From positions 2,421,001 through 2,485,000 of the forward strand of contig NZ_CP091799.1 of assembly GCF_022024235.1 (NCBI RefSeq): 64,000 nt of DNA. The letters run 5' to 3'. The position numbers and the translations under genes were made by a program. Under the pieces are notes generated by a model. That model did no database searches. It was given only the letters and a program-made list of their open reading frames with translations, and had not been told where the DNA came from. This document shows positions 1 through 12,421 of this stretch, piece by piece (within the stretch, counting starts at the first letter, position 1; every line of letters begins with the position of its first letter). This DNA comes from Segatella baroniae B14. GTDB taxonomy: Bacteria > Bacteroidota > Bacteroidia > Bacteroidales > Bacteroidaceae.

Positions 1-120
1 GCCATTGTGGGTGGCATCTTATTAAATATGGTCGGTTCTGTACAGAGCAACATGATGATTTTAGCAGGTATTCTGCTTATTTTGGGTGCGCTGTCTGTAA
101 GTATTATTAAGGAAAAATAG
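1..120 (+). CDS. C-terminal end of an integral membrane protein, probably an MFS sugar (maltose-type) permease
   Basis: Only the last 39 codons lie in the window, open from base 1 to the TAG at 118-120. They encode two hydrophobic stretches (around AIVGGILLNMVG and MMILAGILLILGALSV) and a short charged tail IIKEK, as at the C-terminus of a polytopic inner-membrane transporter. Bacteroidota often place an MFS maltose/maltodextrin permease directly upstream of malQ and susB-type genes, so by context it would import glucose or maltodextrins released by the periplasmic enzymes downstream. The family assignment is inference; only the membrane character is seen. Confidence 0.5.
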   Translation, partial: AIVGGILLNMVGSVQSNMMILAGILLILGALSVSIIKEK

Positions 121-157
121 ACATGTGGTACAGCTTCTTTTGTTTAGTAAAAGAATA

Positions 158-177
158 GTGTGCAATCGTTAGCGCAC
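158..177. promoter_or_regulatory. Imperfect palindrome upstream of malQ, possible LacI-family operator
   Basis: A 20-bp sequence with 7 of 10 base pairs symmetric around a central CG (GCAATC/GTTAGC core, outer GTG/CAC) lies in the 139-bp gap between the permease and malQ. A CG-centred even palindrome is typical of LacI/GalR-family operators, which often control maltodextrin genes. No clear TAnnTTTG box is seen in this gap; TAACTTAG at 230-237 is a 6/8 match. No regulator gene is present to support the call. Confidence 0.3.
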
Positions 178-259
178 GAATTCTCAGAAATCATGTAAAT
201 TGTGCAAACAAGTTATTAGATTTTTTTACTAACTTAGCAACAAAATTAATAACTAGTCT

Positions 260-2941
260 ATGAAAATAGAATTCAATATAGCTTATCAGACCGTCTTCGG
301 AGAAGAATTGGTGCTGAATGTAATAAACAGTAATGCCAAAAGCCAATGTAGATTGTCAACATGCGATGGACTCCATTGGAGTGGTTCTATTAAAGGTAGT
401 CATAAGGAGTTAAAGATATTGTCTTATTATTATAGTGTAGTAAGAGGAAATCAGGAGGTGCGATCTGAATGGAAATTGGCTCCGCATATCTTGAAATTGT
501 CTTCTTTGAAAGGCGAGCACTATGTTACTTACGACCGATGGAATGATATTCCTGCTGATTCTTATTTATATTCTTCAGCTTACACTGATTGTATTAACCA
601 TATTGTGTTAGGAGAAGAACCGGTTCATGCTTATCCAAAGACCGTAAAGATAAAGGTTCATGCTCCACAATTGCGTGAGAATGAAGCTTTATTTCTCTGT
701 GGAAGTATTGAAGCTTTAGGAAAATGGAATGCTGATAAAGCTATTCCTATGGCTGAGCATAATTATAATGAGTGGGTAGTTGACCTCAATGTTGAGGCTT
801 TGAATACTTATCATCTCGAATTTAAGTTTATTGCAAAGAATAAGAAAGCTGATTATAGTCCTTTATGGGAAACGGGGTATAATCGTACCATAGATTTACC
901 AGAAATGAAGGCTGGTGATGTAGAAGTGTATGAATTAGACCAAGCTTTCTTCGAAATATACGATCGAAAATTGGCTGGTACTCTTGTGCCTGTATTCTCG
1001 CTTCGTTCAAAAACAAGTTTTGGTGTCGGTGATTTTGGTGATTTGAAGAAGATGATTACTTTTGTGGCACAGACCCATCAGCGAGTTCTTCAAGTGTTGC
1101 CAATCAATGATACGACAATAACGCATACATGGACGGATAGTTATCCCTATAGTTGTATTAGTATCTTTGCTATACATCCGCAATATGTTGACTTTACAGT
1201 TTTACCATCATTGAAGAATGTAAAGAAGAAAAATGACTTCGAGAAACTTCGTGAGGAATTGAATGCTCTGAAGCAAATAGATTATGAACGTGTGAATGAG
1301 GCTAAAAATGAATATCTTAAGGAACTCTTTGCTCAGGAGGGAGAGAAGGTCCTTAAGTCTACCGACTTTAAACAATTCTTCAAGGAGGCTGAATGGTGGT
1401 TAGTGCCTTATGCGCAGTATAGTTATTTGAGGGAAGAGTATGGTACTGCTGATTTCTCTACTTGGCCAGACCATCAAGTTTGGAATGAGGCTGATCGAGA
1501 TATACTAGTAGATCATAAATCGCAAGCGTATCAACATGTAGCTTTTTATTATTATGTGCAGTTTATCTTGAATCGACAGATGCAAAGCGTACATGAATAT
1601 GCTAAATCAAAGGGTGTTATTCTGAAAGGTGATATCCCTATTGGGGTAAATCGATATGGTTGTGATGTCTGGATGGAGCCAAAATATTTCAACTTGAATG
1701 GACAGGCAGGAGCTCCACCTGATGATTTCTCCGTCAATGGCCAAAACTGGGGTTTCCCAACCTATAATTGGGATGAAATGATTAAGGATGGTTGCGTCTG
1801 GTGGGTTCACCGTTTCCAGAATATGTCGAAGTTTTTTGATGCTTATCGTATCGACCATGTACTTGGTTTCTTCCGCATATGGGAGATACCTGTTAATTCC
1901 GTTCATGGTTTGTTAGGTCAGTTTGCTCCATCATTAGGGATGACCCGTGACGAAATCGAGGGATATGGACTTCATTTTCAGGAAGAACAGTTTACTAAAC
2001 CATTTATTGCAGACTGGGTGGTAGAGCGTATTTTCAAAGAACATGCGGATGAAGTCAAAGCCAAATATCTGAATCGTGTACATGATGATATTCTAGAAAT
2101 GAAACCAGAATACGATACTCAGCGTAAGATTGAGGCGATATTTGAAGGTAAAACTTCAGATCAGGATATCTGGATTAGAGATGGGTTATACTCACTTATT
2201 AGTGATGTACTCTTTATACGTGACAGTAAAGATCCAAACAAGTTTCACCCACGAATCTCGGTGCAGTTTGATTTTGTTTATGAAGCACTTTGGGATAATG
2301 ACAAAGCCGCATTTAATAAGCTTTATAATGATTATTATTATCGTAGAAACAATCAGTTCTGGTATGGTGAAGCTATGAAGAAATTGCCTAGACTTGTAGA
2401 GGCTACTCGTATGCTTGTTTGTGCAGAAGACCTGGGAATGGTTCCTGATTGTGTGCCATGGGTAATGAATCAGCTTCGCATTTTAAGCCTAGAACTACAG
2501 AGTATGCCAAAGGACCCTACCGTTAAGTTTGGGCATTTGAGTAGAAATCCATACCGTTCGGTATGTACAATATCTTCTCACGATATGCCAACATTGCGTC
2601 AATGGTGGGATGAAGATTGGGAACGTACTCAAGAATACTATAATACGATGTTGCATCGTGAGGGGCCTGCACCACATCCACTTCCAGGATGGCTGGCTCG
2701 CAATATTATCAGTCGCCATCTTGCATCACCTTCTATGCTCTGTGTTTTGAGCATTCAAGACTGGATGGCTATCGATGAAAAACTTCGTTTGGCAGACCAA
2801 AATGCAGAGCGAATCAATATACCGGCTAATCCACGTCATTACTGGCGTTATCGTATGCATGTGAATATTGAGGATTTAATAAATAACCAAGATTTCTCGC
2901 ATTGTGTATCAGAATTGATACTCGAGGCTGGAAGAAAGTAA
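260..2941 (+). CDS. malQ: 4-alpha-glucanotransferase (amylomaltase, GH77) with N-terminal starch-binding domains
   Basis: 893 residues, no signal peptide, so cytoplasmic. It transfers maltodextrin segments between chains and releases glucose, allowing the cell to use maltose and short dextrins. Two CBM20-like beta-sandwich regions occupy about residues 1-110 and 125-230 (the second with the LCGSIEALGKWN pattern), followed by the GH77 barrel. Catalytic motifs are visible: DAYRIDHVLGFFRIWEIP with nucleophile Asp532, CAEDLG with acid/base Glu723, and SSHDMPT with stabiliser Asp775. The length fits the long, CBM20-bearing plant DPE2/Bacteroidota type rather than the roughly 500-700 residue bacterial form. 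It is first of four tightly packed same-strand genes, 15 bp before the GH97 gene. Family call is firm. Confidence 0.95.
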   Translation: MKIEFNIAYQTVFGEELVLNVINSNAKSQCRLSTCDGLHWSGSIKGSHKELKILSYYYSVVRGNQEVRSEWKLAPHILKLSSLKGEHYVTYDRWNDIPADSYLYSSAYTDCINHIVLGEEPVHAYPKTVKIKVHAPQLRENEALFLCGSIEALGKWNADKAIPMAEHNYNEWVVDLNVEALNTYHLEFKFIAKNKKADYSPLWETGYNRTIDLPEMKAGDVEVYELDQAFFEIYDRKLAGTLVPVFSLRSKTSFGVGDFGDLKKMITFVAQTHQRVLQVLPINDTTITHTWTDSYPYSCISIFAIHPQYVDFTVLPSLKNVKKKNDFEKLREELNALKQIDYERVNEAKNEYLKELFAQEGEKVLKSTDFKQFFKEAEWWLVPYAQYSYLREEYGTADFSTWPDHQVWNEADRDILVDHKSQAYQHVAFYYYVQFILNRQMQSVHEYAKSKGVILKGDIPIGVNRYGCDVWMEPKYFNLNGQAGAPPDDFSVNGQNWGFPTYNWDEMIKDGCVWWVHRFQNMSKFFDAYRIDHVLGFFRIWEIPVNSVHGLLGQFAPSLGMTRDEIEGYGLHFQEEQFTKPFIADWVVERIFKEHADEVKAKYLNRVHDDILEMKPEYDTQRKIEAIFEGKTSDQDIWIRDGLYSLISDVLFIRDSKDPNKFHPRISVQFDFVYEALWDNDKAAFNKLYNDYYYRRNNQFWYGEAMKKLPRLVEATRMLVCAEDLGMVPDCVPWVMNQLRILSLELQSMPKDPTVKFGHLSRNPYRSVCTISSHDMPTLRQWWDEDWERTQEYYNTMLHREGPAPHPLPGWLARNIISRHLASPSMLCVLSIQDWMAIDEKLRLADQNAERINIPANPRHYWRYRMHVNIEDLINNQDFSHCVSELILEAGRK

Positions 2942-6990
<4,049 letters not shown>

Positions 6991-7006
6991 TAGAACGAAT
7001 ACAACT

Positions 7007-8920
7007 ATGAAAAAAATATTTTTATTAGCATTGTTATGCGGTTGCTTACATGTAGGTGCAGCGACGAAAGTAAAAAGAATTGAGCCTGCCAATTGGTTTG
7101 TGGGTATGAAAAACCCGTCATTGCAACTGATGGTCTATGGTAAAAATATCCGTCAAGCTAAATTCTCTACGGATTACCCAGGAGTGAAGGTCGATTCTGT
7201 TGTACGATTGGATTCTCCAAATTATTTGTTGGTTTATCTGAATGTGAAAGATGCTCAGGCTGGAACGATGAAACTGAAGTTTGATAAACAAATTGTCAAC
7301 TATCCGTTAAATAATCGACAGATGGCCGGTGAAGATCATGTAGGTTTTACGAATGCAGATGTTCTCTATATGTTGATGCCTGATCGTTTTGCTTCAGGAA
7401 GTAGTAAAAATGATCAGATTAAGGGAATGAATCCATATGTTAATGATCGTTCAGAGCCATCTTTGAGACATGGAGGTGATCTGGAAGGCATACGTCAACA
7501 TTTAGATTATTTTAATCAATTGGGTGTAACGGCACTTTGGCTTACTCCTGTTTTAGAAAATAATTCTCCAGATAGTCATGGCTATTCTACTTATCATGGT
7601 TATGCCACAACGAATTATTATCAAGTGGATCCCCGATTTGGATCGAATGAGGAATATATCAGACTTGTTCAAGATGCGCATGCTAAGGGTTTGAAAGTGG
7701 TTATGGATATGATCTTTAATCATTGTGGTTTTGAGCATCCTTGGGTAAAGGATATGCCAAGCAAAGACTGGTTTAATACCCCAGAATGGCTGAGTGAGGC
7801 GCAGGATGCCAATGCTTCAGGTGTAGATCGTAATACGGGAATGGGCGATAAAAAGACTGCTTCTTCATATTTGCAGACATCTTATAAGTTAACTCCTGTT
7901 CTCGATCCGTATGCTTCTAAGATAGATATGCATGAGACAGTGGATGGTTGGTTTGTTCCCTCTATGCCCGATTTGAATCAACGTAATTCGCATGTGATGC
8001 GTTATCTTATTCAGAATTCTGAATGGTGGATAGAAACTGTTGGTATTGATGGTATCCGTATGGATACCTATCCGTATGCCGATAGAGACGGAATGGCTGA
8101 GTGGATGAAATGTCTCAATGAAGAGTATCCTAATTTTAATACCGTAGGTGAAACGTGGGTAGCTGAACCTGCTTATACGGCTGCATGGCAGAAAGATAGT
8201 AAATTGAGTAAAAAGAATAGCTATTTGAAAACCGTTATGGATTTTGCTTTCTTTGAACGAGTTAATCAGGCTAAGACTGAGGAAACTGATCATTGGTCAA
8301 AGGGATTTTATCGAATTTATAATAGTTTGTGTTATGATTATCTCTATCCTAATCCTTCCAGTGTAATGGCTTTTATAGAGAATCATGATACTGATCGTTT
8401 TTTGGGTAATGGAAAGGATGTAAATAGTCTGAAACAGGCTTTGGCTTTGTTATTGACTATTAAACGTATTCCTCAACTTTATTATGGTACTGAAATATTG
8501 ATGAATGGTACCAAAGAGGTTACTGATGGAAATGTACGTAAAGATTTTCCTGGAGGTTTTCCTGGAGATACTCACAATGCTTTCAGTAAAGATGGAAGAA
8601 CTCATGACGAAAATGCCATGTTTGATTGGGTAAGCAAACTGTTGCATTGGCGTCAAGGAAACGAGGTGATTGTTCATGGTGAACAGACTCAGTTTATTCC
8701 TGTGGATGGTGTTTACGTCGTTGCACGTCAGTATAAGGGTAAGGCGGTCATGACAATATTGAATGGTACCGATCATGATGCGATTTGTCAGGTGAAACGT
8801 TATGCTGAGATTATTGGTGGGCGTTTGAAGGCTACTGATATTATTTCGGGAGACACTGTCCGTTTGGATCAGAATATTCGTTTATCTCCTCGACAAACAT
8901 TGATTATAGAGATAAAATAA
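7007..8920 (+). CDS. susA: Neopullulanase/cyclomaltodextrinase-type alpha-amylase (GH13), SusA-like
   Basis: 637 residues from the ATG at 7007, chosen because it opens a good signal peptide (MKKIFLLALLCGCLHVGAA); an in-frame ATG eight codons upstream would spoil it. The N-terminal domain (about 20-110, RIEPANWFVGMKNPSLQLM) is the cyclomaltodextrinase N-domain, followed by the GH13 barrel: Asp353 (GIRMDTY), Glu382 (VGETW) and Asp461 (NHDTDRF). SusA enzymes are periplasmic and cut maltodextrins, pullulan and cyclodextrins to maltose or panose. Last gene of the operon, followed directly by a strong terminator. A surface SusG role is unlikely because no lipobox is present. Confidence 0.92.
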   Translation: MKKIFLLALLCGCLHVGAATKVKRIEPANWFVGMKNPSLQLMVYGKNIRQAKFSTDYPGVKVDSVVRLDSPNYLLVYLNVKDAQAGTMKLKFDKQIVNYPLNNRQMAGEDHVGFTNADVLYMLMPDRFASGSSKNDQIKGMNPYVNDRSEPSLRHGGDLEGIRQHLDYFNQLGVTALWLTPVLENNSPDSHGYSTYHGYATTNYYQVDPRFGSNEEYIRLVQDAHAKGLKVVMDMIFNHCGFEHPWVKDMPSKDWFNTPEWLSEAQDANASGVDRNTGMGDKKTASSYLQTSYKLTPVLDPYASKIDMHETVDGWFVPSMPDLNQRNSHVMRYLIQNSEWWIETVGIDGIRMDTYPYADRDGMAEWMKCLNEEYPNFNTVGETWVAEPAYTAAWQKDSKLSKKNSYLKTVMDFAFFERVNQAKTEETDHWSKGFYRIYNSLCYDYLYPNPSSVMAFIENHDTDRFLGNGKDVNSLKQALALLLTIKRIPQLYYGTEILMNGTKEVTDGNVRKDFPGGFPGDTHNAFSKDGRTHDENAMFDWVSKLLHWRQGNEVIVHGEQTQFIPVDGVYVVARQYKGKAVMTILNGTDHDAICQVKRYAEIIGGRLKATDIISGDTVRLDQNIRLSPRQTLIIEIK

Positions 8921-8950
8921 TCATATTTATCGTATAGAAATATTTATTGC

Positions 8951-9012
8951 AATCGCTTAAAATTCATGAGATTATTTTGGGAAGGTCTCGGAATTTTAAG
9001 CGATTTTTTTTT
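8951..9012 (+). terminator. Strong Rho-independent terminator of the starch operon
   Basis: A perfect 15-bp stem pairs 8951-8965 (AATCGCTTAAAATTC) with 8991-9005, with an inner GAGA/TCTC extension, followed by a run of nine T at 9004-9012. It separates the starch operon from the regulator gene. Confidence 0.92.
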
Positions 9013-9030
9013 ATATTATTAGTTTTTTTG

Positions 9031-9038
9031 TACTTTTG
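9031..9038 (+). promoter_or_regulatory. -7 box TACTTTTG of the regulator promoter
   Basis: Exact match to the Bacteroidota TAnnTTTG element, 35 bp before the start codon at 9074. The -33 region is a T-run shared with the preceding terminator. Confidence 0.65.
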
Positions 9039-9073
9039 TAGTCGACCTAAACCAATTATACTTGAAAAATCCT

Positions 9074-12045
9074 ATGAAGTATGTACTACTAACACTACTG
9101 ATAGAACTATTATCCATGGCGAATAGTGTCGCTCAAATACAACTTTTTGAGCAATATGATGTATCCTATTTAAATATTATGACAGGGCTTCCTAATAACT
9201 TTGTTAATGATATATTTATGGATAGTCGTGGTTTTGTATGGATTGCTACTCAAAGTGGAGGATTAGTACGCTATGATGGCTATAATTGTTATTTTGGAAC
9301 AAGAATTCAGGGCTTGTCACTTCGAAGTAATTCTTGTAGAAATCTTACAGAAGATCGATATCATCGTCTATGGGTCTCTTTTGATGAGGGTACAAGTATC
9401 GTAGATTTGGATATGATGCGACAGGTTATGCCAAAAGTAAAGCCTGGTATATTAGACTTAAATAAAATAATATCCGAACGTTCTGTTAGAGTTATGACAG
9501 ATAGTAAAGGATGTATTTGGTTGGTTACGATGGGTTATATTTATCGTATAGCTTTTAATAATCAAGGTGAAGTTGTGCAGATACTTTCGTTTAGCTATAA
9601 GGCCAATACACCAGATGTGATAATTACTGATATCGATCAGGATGGTTGTCCTTGGGTTTGTCTTAATAGTACATTGGTGAAATTGAAGGCTCAAGGTGGG
9701 AGGCTTCAGGTGGCTAAAACAATATCATCTCTTAAAAATACAGGAATCGCTTTTTTGTCAGCACTTATTAAGTATCAAGGAAAATACTGGCTGGGGACTA
9801 ATCATGGCTTGTATATAATGAACCCTAATGGTACTGTTTTAAAGGCTTTTCGATATACGGGAAAAAAGGAGATTTGTCTCATGATTTTATTTCGTGTTTA
9901 TCTGTTTTCGGCAAGTCTTTGTTGGTTGGTACATATTGTGGTATAGATGTATTGCAAGTTGGTAAAACAGTATTTGATGTTTGGGATGTATGTCATAAAA
10001 CAGTTCCGTTGAGTAGTAATTTTATTCATTGCATCTCGAATAGTCATGGTAATTTATGGATAGGTACAGAGTCTGGAGGTATAACCAAGTTATCTCCTCG
10101 TCAATTGCTGTTGACTAATTATATTCACTCAGATAATCCTGCTTCGATTTCACCGAATGCAGTAAACTCAATGTTAATAGACTCGCGTCAGCAATTATGG
10201 GTAGGTACAGTAGAGGGTGGTTTGAATATGAAGAAAAGTGGAGAGTCGTCTTTCTTGCATATTAATAAGTCTAACTCTGCTCTTACCCATAATAGTGTTT
10301 CTTGTCTTACTACTGATAGGAGAAATATGATGTGGGTTGGTACCTGGGGAGGAGGTGTACATCAAATGCAAATAGATTATCCGCAAGATATTCGTCCTCT
10401 TCAGATACCTGCAAAATTTCAGGAGTCATTGCTCTTTGTGGGAACGCTGACGTATGATCGCATAAATAATGGATTGTGGATAGGAACGAATGACGGTCTT
10501 TTCTTTTATAATTTCAAATCTAATTCCTTGGAGCAGCCGTTTTTAGAAAATCGAACCATTCGTGGTTGTATAGGTTCTATTATAACTCGAGGGGGGATGC
10601 TTTATGTAGGATGTGTAGAAGGAATGGTTGTAGTTGACTTAAAATCTCGTAAAAGTAGAAAAGGGTATTTTTCTTTTCGCCATATTCGACATAAATTGGA
10701 TAATCCTAAAAGTAAAATCATTGATAAAATCTGTAGCTTCTACGAAGCGAAAGATGGCACTTTATGGTTAGGAAGTAATGGCTATGGACTTTACAAAAGG
10801 GTTGTCAATAAGAATGGAAAGGTATCTTATGAAAATTATTCTATGGCTCAAGGCCTTTCTAATAATAGTGTGAAAGGAATTGTAGAAGATCAGAAAGGAA
10901 ACTTATGGATAACTACAGATTATGGCTTAACTCATTTAAATCCTAAAACCGGAGTATTTACGAAGTATACAGAGGATGATGGATTAATTTCATCACAATT
11001 CTATTTTAATTCAGCAGTGAAGTCGCCTTTTGGAGCTTTGTATTTAGGTACCACCGCTGGATTAATACAGTTGAATGGAGAAAATGTAGAACGTATTTAT
11101 AAGGGACATTTACGTTTTACTGGACTTACGATCGATCAGAGGGAGGCATATGCTGGTTCTCGTTTTTTAGAGGAAGATATATCTATAGCTCATGATATTT
11201 ATCTTCATGAGAGTGACAAGGCATTTATGATTGATTTCTCGACCTTAAATTTTGGTAGCGAAACACAAGGTGTTTATAGCTATCGTCTTAAGGGGTTTGA
11301 TAATGATTGGATTCAGTTACAACCAGGACAGCATAGTGTACGTTATACGAGTCTGCCTTCGGGCGATTATACTTTCGAGGTGAAATACTCATCTGTTTTA
11401 CAAACTGATGAGAATAGTATCTCTATAAATGTGCATGTAATTCCTTATTTTTGGAAGAGTTGGTGGTTTTTCCTATTAATATTACTTTTGGTTGTAGTTA
11501 TAGCTCGCTATTTGTATAAGCGTCGAATTAAAGTGCTGCATGATCGTGAAGTCGAAAAGCTTTATCGTCCATTGGAAGTAGCTTTAAAAGAAAGTAATGA
11601 ACCTGGTAAGCTACAGACGCGTATACAAGAGATTCTTCAAACTCAAAAGCGATATGCAGAGAGCCAGTCTAAAAGCGTTGAGGCTACACTTAAGGAAGTT
11701 GAGAAAAATAATGTTCCATTTATGGAACGGGTAATGTGTATTGTTGAAGAAAATTATCAAAATTCAGAATTTGGTGTGTCTGAATTAGGCGATCAGTTAG
11801 GAATGAGTAGAAGTGCTCTAAGTAGAAAATTAACTAATGAGACTGGAGATTCGACAGCACAATTTTTACGTCGTTATCGTTTGGAAGTCGCAAGTAAATT
11901 ATTGTTGGATGCTACAGGTGGACGAAATATTACAGAGATTGCCTATAGTGTAGGATTCAATGATCCGAAATATTTCACTCGTTGTTTTTCAAAACAGTAT
12001 GGTGTATCTCCATCGGTTTATAATGGAGAAGCACCTGTAAATTAA
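9074..12045 (+). pseudogene. Membrane sensor regulator (beta-propeller, Y_Y_Y, TM, AraC domain), interrupted by a one-base frameshift
   Basis: Signal peptide at 9074 (MKYVLLTLLIELLSMANSVAQ), then two-component-regulator propeller repeats (recurring GLPNNFVNDIFMDSRGFVWI / GNLWIGTESGG patterns), a Y_Y_Y domain, one membrane segment (WWFFLLILLLVVVIARYLY, about 11461-11520) and a C-terminal AraC DNA-binding domain. There is no histidine kinase or receiver domain, so a periplasmic signal would pass straight to the DNA-binding part. The frame is lost at 9860-9869: GGGAAAAAAGG needs one more A to join GTVLKAFRYTGKK to GDLSHDFISCL. Restoring it gives about 990 residues. The zero frame stops at 9946; the downstream frame has no good ATG start. 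A sequencing error, a real mutation or recoding at A AAA AAG are all possible. It lies immediately before the GH43/susCD operon that it probably controls. Confidence 0.8.
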
Positions 12046-12070
12046 GAAGATATCGAGAATTAATAAATGC

Positions 12071-12140
12071 TAGGTGGATAAATAGAGAATTTACAACACG
12101 AATCTTTATTTGTCCACCTAATAGATTATTTTGTCCACCT
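12071..12140 (+). promoter_or_regulatory. Three copies of a TGTCCACCT operator upstream of susC
   Basis: TGTCCACCT occurs at 12111-12119 and again at 12132-12140, exactly 21 bp apart; an inverted variant (TAGGTGGATAAATA) lies at 12071-12084. The nearer direct copy ends 19 bp before the -7 box at 12160. Twenty-one-bp direct repeats are the classic spacing of AraC-type half-sites (as in E. coli araI1/araI2). The adjacent sensor/AraC regulator is the likely binder. Confidence 0.6.
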
Positions 12141-12159
12141 TGCAAAACTGCACTTTGTA

Positions 12160-12167
12160 TATATTTG
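12160..12167 (+). promoter_or_regulatory. -7 box TATATTTG of the susC promoter, with a long leader
   Basis: Exact TAnnTTTG match. Transcription would start near 12174, leaving an untranslated leader of about 250 bases up to the susC ATG at 12422. The leader (12174-12421) holds a small ATTATG/CATAAT hairpin near 12228-12250 but no gene or clear riboswitch that I recognise. It completes the 12046-12421 intergenic region. Confidence 0.6.
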
Positions 12168-12421
12168 CGGCATAGACAAATGAGTGTATCTCAGATAATT
12201 AATGACCTAAGAATGAAAACCTAATAAAATTATGCTGTAAAAACATAATATATCTTTCTGACTGGTATTGGAATCGTTCTTATTTCAATTATAATAGTAA
12301 ACTTTCGGATGTAAAATAAATCGACAGTGAATATTTACCAGTTTTAGAATTGTATAATAATCTTTTGGTCAAGAAAAACAAGATAACTATTCTATCAATT
12401 AATAACCTAAATACTTGTAAA

